Shown: positions 26,976-38,025 of the stretch, piece after piece
How the letters are laid out: each line of letters opens with the position of its first letter
How positions within the stretch are numbered: the stretch's first letter is position 1
From: Prochlorococcus sp. AG-311-J23
GTDB lineage: Bacteria > Cyanobacteriota > Cyanobacteriia > PCC-6307 > Cyanobiaceae
Length of the DNA: 64,000 nt
Direction: 5' to 3'
Assembly (NCBI GenBank): GCA_003284375.1
Contig: QBVL01000001.1
Coordinates: 62,001-126,000, forward strand
The notes under the pieces: model-generated
What the model was told of the DNA's origin: nothing
Databases searched by the model: none
Seen by the model: only the letters and a program-made list of their open reading frames with translations
Position numbers and translations under genes: made by a program

Positions 26976-29495
26976 ATGAGCAGCTCCCAGTCACTAGACC
27001 TGCGTCTACCGACCCCAGGATGCTATGCGGATCCTGTTCGGGCTGGCATGGATGCTGATGCAGTATTCGATGGAATGACTGAGCATCTCTTTTTTACTCT
27101 TGGCAAACTTGCTACATCTGCAAGCCTGAGAGATCTCTACATGGCTTTGAGCTTTGCTGTTAGAGACAGATTGATGAGTAGATATTTAACAAGTCAAGAA
27201 ACAATAAGAGCTAGACCTCAAAAAACAGTCGCATATCTTTCAGCTGAATTTCTCATAGGACCTCAACTAAATAATAATTTATTAAATCTAGGCATAAAAA
27301 AAGAGGCAGAAGAAGCACTTAAAAGGTTTGGGATTGAATCTTTAAATGAGATATTGGAAGTAGAAGAAGAGCCTGGGCTTGGAAATGGAGGGTTAGGAAG
27401 ACTTGCAGCCTGCTATATGGAATCACTTGCCAGCCTTCAGGTTCCTGCAGTGGGATATGGCATTAGGTACGAGTTTGGAATTTTCAACCAATTGATAAGA
27501 GATGGTTGGCAAGTAGAAGTTACTGATAAATGGCTCAAAGGTGGATGGCCTTGGGAATTACCCCAACCAGATGAAGCTTGCTTGGTCGGTTTTGGAGGCC
27601 AAACTGAGAGTTATACGGATGACAATGGAAATTATCGATCTCGATGGATTCCAAGCGAACATGCTATTGGTGTTCCACATGATGTGCCTGTTCTTGGTTA
27701 TCGAGTAAACAGCTGCGATAGATTGAGATTATGGAGAGCTGATGCAACCGAAAGTTTTGATTTCTACGCTTTCAACATTGGCGATTACTACGGAGCAGTA
27801 GAAGAGAAAGTAGCATCAGAAACACTATCAAAGGTTCTATACCCCAATGATGGAACTGACGAAGGAAGAAGACTACGTTTAAAGCAACAACACTTCTTCG
27901 TAAGTTGTTCCTTGCAGGACATGCTTAGAAGTTTAGAAAAGCGGGCAATAGCTGTTGAGGAGTTCCCAAATCACTGGACAGTTCAATTGAATGACACTCA
28001 CCCAGCTATCGCAGTTGCAGAGTTAATGAGACTATTAATTGATCAACACAGATTGGATTGGGATAAAGCCTGGGAAATCACCAATAGATCAGTTGCGTAT
28101 ACAAACCACACTTTGTTGCCCGAAGCTCTGGAGAAATGGGACCTTAGCCTGTTTAAAAACTTATTACCTAGACATTTAGAACTTATTTATGAAATAAACA
28201 GACGATTCTTGCAACAAGTAAGACTAAAATATCCAGGCAATGACTCAATTTTAAGGAAGCTTTCAATTATTGATGAAGATGGAGGAAAAGCTATACGAAT
28301 GGCTCATTTAGCTACAATTGGAGCACATCATGTCAATGGAGTAGCTGCTCTCCATTCAGATTTAATCAAGAGACAATTACTACCAGAATTTGCAGAACTC
28401 TGGCCTGAGAAATTCACTAATGTCACAAATGGAGTTACTCCACGTAGATGGGTAGCTTTAGCAAATCCTGAACTTTCTAAACTTCTTGACAAAGAAATAG
28501 GTCCTAATTGGATTACCAATATGGATTTATTACTAGGGTTAGAAAAAAAAGAAAATGACTCTAACTTTTTAGATCTTTTTGCATCGGCTAAGTTATCTGG
28601 CAAAAGAAAACTAGCTGGTTATATACATAGACAAACTGGAGTGCTTGTAGATCCCTCAAGTTTATTTGATGTTCAAGTTAAAAGGATTCACCAGTACAAA
28701 AGGCAACACTTGAATGCTTTGCAAGTCATCGCACAATATTTAAGAATTAAAAATGGAATAACAAAAAATATTGCACCTCGTACCGTCATTTTTGGTGGTA
28801 AAGCTGCGCCAGGTTATTTCATGGCCAAGCTAATGATTAGATTTATTAATGGAATAGCAGATGTAGTTAATGCAGATCCAGATATGGATGGATTACTAAG
28901 GGTAGTTTTTCTTCCCGATTACAATGTAAAGCTTGGTGAGCAAGTCTATCCAGCAACTGATCTTTCTGAGCAGATTTCAACTGCTGGGAAAGAAGCCTCA
29001 GGGACTGGAAACATGAAATTCGCAATGAATGGAGCATTAACAATTGGAACCCTTGACGGAGCTAATGTAGAAATCAGGGATAGAGTTGGTGCAGATAATT
29101 TCTTTTTGTTTGGTAAGACAGAATCAGAGATCATGGATTTAAGAGATCATGAATACAATCCAAATAGCTTTATTGCAGAATCGAATGAACTACAAGAAAC
29201 TCTTAAGTTAATAGAAGTTGGGCATTTTAGTAACGGAGATAGTGAGCTGTTTAGACCAATAATAAATATCTTGACAGGGAACGATCCTTTCTTTGTCATG
29301 GCTGATTTTGATGATTACCTACGCGCACAAGATGAGGTTAGTAAAGCTTGGAAAAAAAGTAAAAAATGGAATCGTATGGCATTGTTAAATACTGCTAGAT
29401 CTGGGTTTTTCTCTTCAGACAGATCAATAAGAGAATATTGTCAATCAATATGGAAAGTTAAGCCATTACCTGTAGAGATAAGTTGTGAAAAATAA
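26976..29495 (+). CDS. glgP: Glycogen phosphorylase
   Basis: 839 aa; AYLSAEFLIG, EEPGLGNGGLGRLAACYMESLA, QLNDTHPAIAVAELMR, EASGTGNMKFAMNGALTIGTLDGANVEI (PLP site). Confidence 0.97.
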   Translation: MSSSQSLDLRLPTPGCYADPVRAGMDADAVFDGMTEHLFFTLGKLATSASLRDLYMALSFAVRDRLMSRYLTSQETIRARPQKTVAYLSAEFLIGPQLNNNLLNLGIKKEAEEALKRFGIESLNEILEVEEEPGLGNGGLGRLAACYMESLASLQVPAVGYGIRYEFGIFNQLIRDGWQVEVTDKWLKGGWPWELPQPDEACLVGFGGQTESYTDDNGNYRSRWIPSEHAIGVPHDVPVLGYRVNSCDRLRLWRADATESFDFYAFNIGDYYGAVEEKVASETLSKVLYPNDGTDEGRRLRLKQQHFFVSCSLQDMLRSLEKRAIAVEEFPNHWTVQLNDTHPAIAVAELMRLLIDQHRLDWDKAWEITNRSVAYTNHTLLPEALEKWDLSLFKNLLPRHLELIYEINRRFLQQVRLKYPGNDSILRKLSIIDEDGGKAIRMAHLATIGAHHVNGVAALHSDLIKRQLLPEFAELWPEKFTNVTNGVTPRRWVALANPELSKLLDKEIGPNWITNMDLLLGLEKKENDSNFLDLFASAKLSGKRKLAGYIHRQTGVLVDPSSLFDVQVKRIHQYKRQHLNALQVIAQYLRIKNGITKNIAPRTVIFGGKAAPGYFMAKLMIRFINGIADVVNADPDMDGLLRVVFLPDYNVKLGEQVYPATDLSEQISTAGKEASGTGNMKFAMNGALTIGTLDGANVEIRDRVGADNFFLFGKTESEIMDLRDHEYNPNSFIAESNELQETLKLIEVGHFSNGDSELFRPIINILTGNDPFFVMADFDDYLRAQDEVSKAWKKSKKWNRMALLNTARSGFFSSDRSIREYCQSIWKVKPLPVEISCEK

Positions 29496-29499
29496 ATAA

Positions 29500-29958
29500 C
29501 TATTTATCTGGCAAGTCTGGTGTTTGATGTAATAATCTGTTTAATCTTAACCGATCAATATTAAATGGATCTGGAGCAAGCTCACCAGCAACCTCTCGAA
29601 ATGTATCTTCAACTTCATCAGAAACTTTGACATCAAAAATTCTTTCCATTAAAGCTTCAATAGAATATAAATGAGCATTAATATTTTCTAGGTCAGCAAT
29701 TACTTGTGTAATTGATTTATCTTTTTTCTCAATAGTTCCAGTTTGAAAAATCTCTTCAGATCGATCGGATGAGTTGAGATTCATTTTCTTTTGCAAATCT
29801 TCTAAAACACGTCCACATAAAGTTCGAAAAGATTGAAGTCCAGCCCAATTGATCTCTTGCTGTTGACGCAAAGTGGGAAACTCTCTAATTAGACGATCAT
29901 GTTCCCTGTAAAATCTTTGGCAATCTGGACATTGGCATGGTTCTTCAGACACCTTCAT
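29500..29958 (-). CDS. Conserved hypothetical protein with N-terminal CxCxxC
   Basis: MKVSEEPCQCPDCQRFYREHDRLIREFP..., 152 aa. Confidence 0.7.
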   Translation of the reverse strand: MKVSEEPCQCPDCQRFYREHDRLIREFPTLRQQQEINWAGLQSFRTLCGRVLEDLQKKMNLNSSDRSEEIFQTGTIEKKDKSITQVIADLENINAHLYSIEALMERIFDVKVSDEVEDTFREVAGELAPDPFNIDRLRLNRLLHQTPDLPDK

Positions 29959-29988
29959 CGAGGCAGCTTAAAACCATCATTGCATTTC

Positions 29989-30327
29989 TTAGGCCGTCAT
30001 AGGGGGCTCACCGTTAAAGAAATCTCCTCCTTCGTCTTTATCATCCAATTCAGAGCTTTCTGGAAGAGGCATTTCAATGCTAGAGACAACTTGAATGACA
30101 TCTCTTAATCTCATTGAGTCAGCAAACCAACCCATCGCTTGCTCTGTATCACTTCTTCCTTCCGCATCATTAGCTTGATCTTCATGAGCTTCGGCTAGAA
30201 GTGTTAACCAACACAAGCATCGAGCTTGAACAATTGATAAATCTAAATCACTAGGTTGAGAATTGGATATTTGCTCACTCTCTTGTTGAACAAGCAATCG
30301 CAAGCGAAGATCGTGAAGCTGGGCCAT
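29989..30327 (-). CDS. Conserved hypothetical protein (112 aa)
   Basis: ORF upstream of and co-oriented with 29500-29958. Confidence 0.65.
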   Translation of the reverse strand: MAQLHDLRLRLLVQQESEQISNSQPSDLDLSIVQARCLCWLTLLAEAHEDQANDAEGRSDTEQAMGWFADSMRLRDVIQVVSSIEMPLPESSELDDKDEGGDFFNGEPPMTA

Positions 30328-30428
30328 GTTGACTTATTCACTAAAACAACGCTAGCGAGAGAGTAATGATTTTGCACATCCACCAGATATAGGACTAAAT
30401 ATTTTTAGTTTTTATTCGTTTTTCGCAC

Positions 30429-30501
<73 letters not shown>

Positions 30502-30534
30502 CTGAAATTAATTATGCCTTGAGGCATGATGGAG

Positions 30535-30939
30535 GTGAAAGCAGGGGAGGTGATCGCAATTGAACTTCAGCAAAAAGCTGAAGAATTCTATTGAGGAAAG
30601 TCCGGGCTCCTATTTGGCCAGGCTTGCTGGGTAATTCCCAGTGCGGGTGACCGTGAGGATAGTGCCACAGAAACACACCGCCTAATGCTTGATGGGGAAA
30701 TCCCGACAAGCGCGGCAAGGGTGCAAAGGTGCGGTAAGAGCGCACCAGCAGCATCGAGAGGTGCTGGCTAGGTAAACCCCGGCCAGGAGCAAGGCGAGGG
30801 GCAATGGATGGCCATAGACCTTGCCCCTAAAGAGAGCCGCTTGAGGCTAGCGGTAACGTTAGTCCCAGATAGATGATTACCCATTCGCTTTCTTAAGAAA
30901 GAAGAATGAACAGAACCCGGCTTATGACCTGCTTTCACT
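30535..30939 (+). ncRNA. rnpB: RNase P RNA
   Basis: GAGGAAAGTCCGGGCTCC (P4/CR-I), GGTAAACCCC, AGAACCCGGCTTATG (CR-V); terminal P1 helix GTGAAAGCAG/CTGCTTTCAC. Confidence 0.95.
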
Positions 30940-31013
30940 TTTATTAAGTTTAAACAAAAATATTACAGGCAAAATTCTACTTTTATCACTTAAATAATAT
31001 GCTTTAATTCATT

Positions 31014-31757
31014 ATGAAAATTTCAAATCACAGAGTAGAGGAAATAATTAATTTTATTAAAACTCTAAATTTAGATCAAAAATTTCAAAAGGAGTTTACA
31101 AAAGAAAAAATTAAAAATATTTTATATATAAATGAATCATTAACTCATAGTTCAGCAAATAGTGAAATTAATTATGAAAATCTTGAATTTCTTGGTGACG
31201 CAGTTTTAAGACTCATTGCATCAGATTTCATAAAAAATAAATATCCATATATGCAAGTAGGAGAACGATCTGAACTTCGCTCACATCTTGTAAGTGATCA
31301 ATGGCTAGAAGAAGTTGGTAAAAAAATAGAAATCAACAATGTATTAGTAATTGGGAATAAAGCCCTTAGAGATAAATCAGCAAACGGAACTATTCAAGCG
31401 CAAGCAACCGAAGCATTAATAGGAGCTTTGTATGAAAGTCTGACGATTGTAGAACCTATAAAAGATTGGCTTATTCCATTCTGGGATGAAACAAGTAAAG
31501 AAGTTCTAGCTGATCCTCATAAGAAGAATTACAAATCAGCACTTCAAGAATTGACTCAAAGTAAAGGCTTATCAATTCCAATGTATAAAACAATTGAAAT
31601 TGATAAAAAGCATGACAATCCAAAACGATTTTTGTGTAGTGTTTATGTCAAAAATCAATCGATAGCTGAAGGAAGTGGAAAGTCAATAAAACAAGCAGAA
31701 AAAGATGCTGCAAATAAAGCATTGAAGTATTTCGAGAAAAACGTAATTGATCAGTAA
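31014..31757 (+). CDS. rnc: Ribonuclease III
   Basis: NYENLEFLGDAVLRLIASDFI signature, C-terminal dsRBD. Confidence 0.95.
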   Translation: MKISNHRVEEIINFIKTLNLDQKFQKEFTKEKIKNILYINESLTHSSANSEINYENLEFLGDAVLRLIASDFIKNKYPYMQVGERSELRSHLVSDQWLEEVGKKIEINNVLVIGNKALRDKSANGTIQAQATEALIGALYESLTIVEPIKDWLIPFWDETSKEVLADPHKKNYKSALQELTQSKGLSIPMYKTIEIDKKHDNPKRFLCSVYVKNQSIAEGSGKSIKQAEKDAANKALKYFEKNVIDQ

Positions 31758-31781
31758 TTAGTTTCCTTACAAAAAAGAAAA

Positions 31782-31967
31782 TCAGCTTTTTATAAGATCT
31801 TTTAGAGGAAGTGTTAATAATTTATCCCAATTACCCCCTTCAAAAAGCACTGCCGCTTTATCACCACTTATTCTTTGAACAAATCCTTCATAACCATTGT
31901 AAATTGACTCTTGGTTATTAACAGTTACTGTAGTCCCAGGAAGAATAGGATCTTTTGAATCAGTCAT
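31782..31967 (-). CDS. ndhS: NAD(P)H dehydrogenase subunit NdhS (SH3-like)
   Basis: ILPGTTVTVNNQESIYNGYEGFVQRISGDKAAVLFEGGNWDKLLTLPLKDL. Confidence 0.85.
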   Translation of the reverse strand: MTDSKDPILPGTTVTVNNQESIYNGYEGFVQRISGDKAAVLFEGGNWDKLLTLPLKDLIKS

Positions 31968-32014
31968 AATTAACCATATTCAAATAAACTTTTAAATAAA
32001 GTCTACTCATAAAA

Positions 32015-32545
32015 ATGATCGAAAAAGATAAATGGATGTCAATAGGTGAAATTGTTGCTCCGCAAGGTTTAAGAGGAGATATTAGAATTAAACCCAGTAC
32101 TGACTTTCCTGAGAGATTTACAAAACCTGGGAAACGATGGATTCAAAAAACCGACGAATTACCTACTGAAATCAAATTAACAAAAGGAACGCTTATTCCA
32201 GGTAAATCAATCTATGTACTTTCTATCGAGGGAGTATCCAGTAGAAGTTCTGCTGAAGAAATTATTGGTTGGAAATTTGTTATCCCAATTGATAGCAGAC
32301 CGAGATTGAGTAAAGATGAGTACCATTATTTTGATTTAATTGGTCTAGAAGCAAGACGTGGTCCAAAAAAAGCTCTAATTGGTCACGTAACTGACTTAAT
32401 CAAGGGAGGGAATGACCTTCTAGAGATAGAGTTAGTGGAAGGTAAAAAAGTTTTGGTACCCTTTGTTAAAGAAATTGTCCCAGAAATAGAAATCAAAGAA
32501 AAATGGCTGCTAATCAAACCACCTCCAGGCTTATTGGAACTCTAA
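32015..32545 (+). CDS. rimM: 16S rRNA processing protein RimM
   Basis: IGEIVAPQGLRGDIRIKPSTDFPERF, PFVKEIVPEI. Confidence 0.94.
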   Translation: MIEKDKWMSIGEIVAPQGLRGDIRIKPSTDFPERFTKPGKRWIQKTDELPTEIKLTKGTLIPGKSIYVLSIEGVSSRSSAEEIIGWKFVIPIDSRPRLSKDEYHYFDLIGLEARRGPKKALIGHVTDLIKGGNDLLEIELVEGKKVLVPFVKEIVPEIEIKEKWLLIKPPPGLLEL

Positions 32546-32597
32546 TAATTATTCAGGTTTTTAATCAGAACCTCACAAATAGATTACAAAGTTCTTT

Positions 32598-34052
32598 ATG
32601 AAAATAACTGATAACTCCGTAATTCCTGTAATTCTTAGTGGTGGATCAGGAACAAGACTTTGGCCACTTTCAAGAGAAAGTTATCCTAAACAATTTCTAG
32701 CATTAGATTCTCGAACAAAGAAAACACTTTTGCAGAAAACTTATGAAAGGCTTCTAGGTTTAGAGGGACTTGGAAATCCCATATTAATATGCAATGAGGA
32801 TCATAGATTTATAGTTGCAGAGCAATTTAGAGAAATAAATACTGATCCACAGGCAATTATTCTTGAACCCGTAGGGCGTAACACTGCACCAGCAATTGCA
32901 GTTGCTGCTCTTCACGCAATTTCTTTAGGAAAAGATCCTTTGCTATTAATTTTGGCAGCCGATCACTTGATAGAAAATATCATTGAATTTCAAAGAGTAA
33001 TTCAATCAGCAAAAGTATATGCAAAGCAGGGTAGATTAGTGACTTTTGGGATTGTTCCAACTTGTGCAGAAACTGGTTACGGTTACATTGAAGCAAAAGA
33101 ATTAGTTGATGGCGATCAAATAGATGGTATAGAAATAAACAAATTTATAGAAAAACCTAATCAAGAAATAGCTGAAAAATTAATAAAAGATTCTCGCTAT
33201 ACTTGGAATAGTGGTATGTTTCTTTTTAAATCAAGTTCAATAATAAGTGAATTAGAAAAATTTTCTCCAGAAATAATAAATTATTGCAAAGTTGCTATTG
33301 AAAAAGATGTAGAAGATCTTGACTTTCTACGGTTAGAGCCAGATTCATTCAAGAAATGTCCGAAAATATCTTTAGATATAGCAGTTATGGAAAAAACAAA
33401 GTTAGGTACCGTTCTTCCTTTAAATGCAGGATGGAGTGATATTGGAAGTTGGAAATCTTTGTGGGATATTAGTCAAAAAAATAAAGATGGAAACTACATA
33501 AACGGGAAAATAATAGCTGAAAAAAGTAAAAATTGTTATCTAGAAAGCGAACAACGTCTCATTGTAGGAATAGGGATAGAAAATCTAATAGTTATAGATA
33601 CAAATGATGCTATATTGGTTGCCAATAGAGATCAATCACAAAATATTGGAAATATAATCAAAAACCTTTGCTCGAAAGACTTTCCAGAAGGTAAAATTCA
33701 CAAGAAAATTTATAGGCCTTGGGGTAATTACACTACAATAGTTGAGGGAAATAGATGGTTAGTAAAGCTCATAGAAGTAAAGCCAAATGCTTCTCTTTCT
33801 TTACAAATGCATCATTTCAGAGCTGAACATTGGGTTGTCGTTAACGGAACAGCATTAATAGAAAAAAATGGAGAAAAACAACTTTTAAATGAGAATGAAA
33901 GCACGTTCATTCCTTTAGGTTGCAAGCATAGATTAAGCAATCCAGGAAGAATTAAACTTGAGCTAATTGAAGTTCAAAGTGGAGAGTATTTAGACGAAGA
34001 AGACATCATTCGCTTTGAAGATTCTTATGGCAGGACAGAAAATCTTAGTTGA
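32598..34052 (+). CDS. manC: Mannose-1-phosphate guanylyltransferase / mannose-6-phosphate isomerase
   Basis: ILSGGSGTRLWPLSRESYPKQFL, EPVGRNTAPAIAVAAL, FIEKP, RPWGNYTTI C-terminal cupin. Confidence 0.93.
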   Translation: MKITDNSVIPVILSGGSGTRLWPLSRESYPKQFLALDSRTKKTLLQKTYERLLGLEGLGNPILICNEDHRFIVAEQFREINTDPQAIILEPVGRNTAPAIAVAALHAISLGKDPLLLILAADHLIENIIEFQRVIQSAKVYAKQGRLVTFGIVPTCAETGYGYIEAKELVDGDQIDGIEINKFIEKPNQEIAEKLIKDSRYTWNSGMFLFKSSSIISELEKFSPEIINYCKVAIEKDVEDLDFLRLEPDSFKKCPKISLDIAVMEKTKLGTVLPLNAGWSDIGSWKSLWDISQKNKDGNYINGKIIAEKSKNCYLESEQRLIVGIGIENLIVIDTNDAILVANRDQSQNIGNIIKNLCSKDFPEGKIHKKIYRPWGNYTTIVEGNRWLVKLIEVKPNASLSLQMHHFRAEHWVVVNGTALIEKNGEKQLLNENESTFIPLGCKHRLSNPGRIKLELIEVQSGEYLDEEDIIRFEDSYGRTENLS

Positions 34053-34122
34053 TTAAAAATAAATTTTATTATTTTAAATTCCTGGTAATTAATTAGATAA
34101 AATAATTTATAGTTAAAAATTT

Positions 34123-36027
34123 TTATTCCACGGTTACACATTTTGCTAAATTTCGAGGCTGATCAACATCTAAACCTTTATGTGCTGCTATGTGATAACT
34201 AAATAACTGTAAAGGTACAACGGTTAATAGAGGACTCACCCATTCACTAACTTTTGGAATAGTAAATAATTCATCAAATATTTCCGATTCCGGTCCAGAT
34301 ATAGATACCCCAATTAAACGAGCATCTCTAGCTTTCGCCTCTTGAGAGTTACTCAGAACTTTTTCATAAACAACTCCAGGAACAGCTAAAGATACCACTG
34401 GAACATGTTGGTCTAAGAGTGCTATTGGTCCGTGTTTTAGCTCTCCCGCTGGATAGCCTTGAGCATGGATGTAGCTGATTTCCTTTAGTTTAAGAGCACC
34501 TTCGAGTGCAATTGGATAATTTATTCCTCTACCTAAGAAAATTACATCCTTGGTTTCAACAAATAAATGTGCTATTTCCTGTGATAGGGAATCATGCTTT
34601 TTTATAAGATCTGTTAGCTGTTTAGGAATTAATCTCAAATCATTAGAGAGATCTAAAATTTCTTGAGGGCTTCTCTTTTGTCTAAACGAAGCAAATTGAA
34701 GTGTTAGACCATAAAAGGACAACATTTGACCAAGAAAGGTTTTAGTTGCTGCAACACCTATTTCGATTCCTGATCCAATATCAATCACATTATCTAATTC
34801 GCGACCAAATGAACTATCAATCCTATTAGTAATTCCCAATTGATGAAAAGAAAAATTAGCATCTTTAGTCGAATCCCTTCTCCTTTTTTCCATCCTTAAG
34901 GCAGCTAAGGTATCTGCGGTTTCACCTGATTGACTTACTCCTATTGTCAAAGTATTGGGGGAAAGTGGTGGGGGAGCATACCGAAATTCACTCGCGAAGT
35001 ATACCTTTGTAGGAACTCCTGAAAACTGTTCCAACAAATAAGCTCCAACCATACCTGCATGTCTACTCGTACCACAGGCAAGTATTTGTATTTGTTCTAT
35101 TTTTTCAAGGCTAGACTTAGATATCGGAAAAGCTACTGGATTTTCAGTGAGAACATCCATAGGCAAAAATCTATCTATCCATAGCTGTGCCGTCTCTGGC
35201 TGCTCATAAATTTCTTTAAGCATGAAATGACGGAAATTTCTTTTATCCGCAAAAAATTCCGTTCCCTTGAAAAGCGATGGTGCTCTGTGCTGCCTATTTC
35301 CATCATCATCATAAAGTTCAATTCCTAATGGAGTTAAAAGTGCAATTTCATGATCTCTTAAAGGTAAAAATGTACGGGTAAAACCTACTAATGCTGGCGT
35401 ATCACTTGCACAGAAAAACTCACCTTCCCCGAAGCCAAGCACTAATGGTGCTTGCCCCCTTGCGACTACTAAAGCATTCGGTGTTCTAGACCAAATCACT
35501 GCTATCGAATAAGTCCCCTCTAATACCGCCATAACCTTTTGAACAGCTAATAATAATGTTTGTTCATTAGGGGACAATCCATTAGCCAAAGACTCTTCTA
35601 TCTCTAACCCTATTAAATGTGGGATTATCTCAGTGTCAGTTTCCGAGATCAATTTTATTCCTTTAACTTTCAGACGTTTAGATAACTCTCTGTAATTTTC
35701 AATAATCCCATTTTGCACGACTGCAAATTGCCCTGAAGAATCAAGATGAGGATGAGCATTCCTTTCATTAGGTTTACCATGCGTAGCCCATCTGGTATGG
35801 GCAATACCCACATGGCCTTTTGGGGGGTTTTTTTTAATTAAATTGGAGAGATTAATCAGCTTTCCTTTAGATTTTATGACATTTAATTGTCCATTCTGGT
35901 CGTTATTTAAATTATTAATTGTTGCTATTCCTGCTGAGTCATATCCGCGATATTCCAGTTTCCTTAATCCATCAATAAGTAAAGAAGAAACTTCTCTTGA
36001 TCCAATAACCGCAAAAATGCCACACAT
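34123..36027 (-). CDS. glmS: Glutamine-fructose-6-phosphate aminotransferase (isomerizing)
   Basis: 634 aa; MCGIFAVIG, RGYDSAGIA, HTRWATHGKPNERNAHPH, ACGTSRHAG, GVSQSGETADTLAAL. Confidence 0.97.
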   Translation of the reverse strand: MCGIFAVIGSREVSSLLIDGLRKLEYRGYDSAGIATINNLNNDQNGQLNVIKSKGKLINLSNLIKKNPPKGHVGIAHTRWATHGKPNERNAHPHLDSSGQFAVVQNGIIENYRELSKRLKVKGIKLISETDTEIIPHLIGLEIEESLANGLSPNEQTLLLAVQKVMAVLEGTYSIAVIWSRTPNALVVARGQAPLVLGFGEGEFFCASDTPALVGFTRTFLPLRDHEIALLTPLGIELYDDDGNRQHRAPSLFKGTEFFADKRNFRHFMLKEIYEQPETAQLWIDRFLPMDVLTENPVAFPISKSSLEKIEQIQILACGTSRHAGMVGAYLLEQFSGVPTKVYFASEFRYAPPPLSPNTLTIGVSQSGETADTLAALRMEKRRRDSTKDANFSFHQLGITNRIDSSFGRELDNVIDIGSGIEIGVAATKTFLGQMLSFYGLTLQFASFRQKRSPQEILDLSNDLRLIPKQLTDLIKKHDSLSQEIAHLFVETKDVIFLGRGINYPIALEGALKLKEISYIHAQGYPAGELKHGPIALLDQHVPVVSLAVPGVVYEKVLSNSQEAKARDARLIGVSISGPESEIFDELFTIPKVSEWVSPLLTVVPLQLFSYHIAAHKGLDVDQPRNLAKCVTVE

Positions 36028-36091
36028 ATATTTAAGTTCACATAAAAAATATTTGTATAAAATAAACTTACTTTAAGAAAAATACTAATTT

Positions 36092-36346
<255 letters not shown>

Positions 36347-36472
36347 CTAGTTTCTTGATGTATAAAACTATACCTAAAGATTTGCTTCATAAAAGAAATT
36401 AGTTGCAATCTAGTCACTTTTGTTAACTCGACACTCTAACCCGTAGGATTAGAAGTCAGGTCTAAGAAGGTT

Positions 36473-36715
36473 ATGTCCCAGGAAGCAATCCTTGAAAAAG
36501 TTCGTTCTATCGTCGCAGAACAACTTAGTGTTGAAGCTGGTGAAGTTAAGCCGGATTCAAATTTCCAAAACGATCTCGGTGCGGACTCTCTCGACACTGT
36601 CGAACTAGTGATGGCTCTCGAAGAGGCTTTTGACATAGAGATCCCTGACGAGGCTGCAGAAGGCATTGCCACTGTTGGGGATGCAGTCAAATACATCGAA
36701 GAAAAACAGTCTTGA
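36473..36715 (+). CDS. acpP: Acyl carrier protein
   Basis: [27 protein letters not shown]. Confidence 0.98.
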   Translation: MSQEAILEKVRSIVAEQLSVEAGEVKPDSNFQNDLGADSLDTVELVMALEEAFDIEIPDEAAEGIATVGDAVKYIEEKQS

Positions 36716-36722
36716 GGTTTAA

Positions 36723-37970
36723 ATGATGGAGAAACTCCATCGAGTTGTTGTTACAGGTCTTGGAGCAATAACTCCAATTGGCAACAACATCGAAAGTTAC
36801 CTAAAAGGACTTCAATCTGGGCTCAATGGGGTTGATCAAATAACCCTCTTTGATGCCTCATCTCATGCATGCAGATTTGCAGCAGAAGTGAAAAGTTTTG
36901 ATCCAACAGGCAAATTAGAACCAAAAGAATCCAAAAGATGGGATCGTTTCTCGAAATTTGGAGTAGTTGCCGCCAAAGAAGCCCTGAATCATTCGGGTCT
37001 AGTAATTGACGATTCAAATGCTGCAAAAATTGGTGTGATTATTGGTTCTGGAGTTGGCGGATTGCTAACGATGGAAACTCAAGCTCATGTTTTAAACAAC
37101 AAAGGACCTAATCGAGTTAGTCCGTTTACTGTTCCCATGATGATTCCCAACATGGCTACTGGTCTGGCTGCAATTGCATTGGGTGCAAAAGGTCCGAGTT
37201 CAGCAGTTTCTACTGCTTGTGCCGCCGGATCAAATGCTATTGGTGATGCATTCAGGCTGCTCCAACTAGGCAAAGCAGATGCAATGGTTTGCGGAGGAGC
37301 AGAAGCAAGTATTACTCCCTTAGGAGTCGCAGGTTTTGCAAGTGCCAAAGCCCTATCATTCAGGAATGATGATCCATCAACGGCAAGTAGACCTTTTGAT
37401 TCTCAAAGAGATGGTTTTGTAATTGGAGAAGGAGCAGGAATATTAATCCTAGAAACTCTTGAACATGCCTTGAAAAGAGATGCCACAATCCATGCAGAAA
37501 TAATTGGCTATGGAACTACATGTGACGCCCATCACATTACCTCCCCTACTCCAGGTGGAGTAGGGGGTGCAGAAGCTATGAAGCTTGCATTAATTGATGG
37601 ACAAATTAATCCAGAAGAAGTTGATTACATCAATGCTCATGGAACTAGCACTCCAGCCAATGACAGCAATGAAACATCTGCAATAAAAAGTGCTTTAGGA
37701 AATCATGCATATCAAGTGCCTACAAGCTCAACAAAATCCATGACTGGACATTTATTAGGGGGTTCTGGTGGGATAGAAGCTGTAGCTTGTGCTCTGGCAA
37801 TAAAACATGAAATAATTCCGCCAACAATTAACTATTCCAATCCAGACCCAAATTGTGATCTTGATTATGTACCCAACACAGCAAGAGAGAAGAAATTAGG
37901 CATTGTCCTATCTAACTCATTCGGGTTTGGCGGTCACAATGTCTGTCTAGCTTTTCGACAAATGATCTAA
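36723..37970 (+). CDS. fabF: 3-oxoacyl-ACP synthase II
   Basis: STACAAGSNAIGDAF active-site Cys, INAHGTSTPANDSNE, KSMTGHLLGGSGG. Confidence 0.97.
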   Translation: MMEKLHRVVVTGLGAITPIGNNIESYLKGLQSGLNGVDQITLFDASSHACRFAAEVKSFDPTGKLEPKESKRWDRFSKFGVVAAKEALNHSGLVIDDSNAAKIGVIIGSGVGGLLTMETQAHVLNNKGPNRVSPFTVPMMIPNMATGLAAIALGAKGPSSAVSTACAAGSNAIGDAFRLLQLGKADAMVCGGAEASITPLGVAGFASAKALSFRNDDPSTASRPFDSQRDGFVIGEGAGILILETLEHALKRDATIHAEIIGYGTTCDAHHITSPTPGGVGGAEAMKLALIDGQINPEEVDYINAHGTSTPANDSNETSAIKSALGNHAYQVPTSSTKSMTGHLLGGSGGIEAVACALAIKHEIIPPTINYSNPDPNCDLDYVPNTAREKKLGIVLSNSFGFGGHNVCLAFRQMI

Positions 37971-38025
37971 CCAATTTCATTTTCTCTTTCCACTAAAAAT
38001 TCTTTTCCTCAATTCTTAATTCACA

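Noticed and set aside
30512-30754. 80-aa minus ORF
   Set aside because: Lies antisense to rnpB.
35826-35839. G6T8 run in glmS as a contingency tract
   Set aside because: Lies in an essential housekeeping gene and is easily explained by KKNPPK codons on the minus strand.
37085-37348. 87-aa minus ORF in fabF
   Set aside because: Antisense shadow of conserved fabF.
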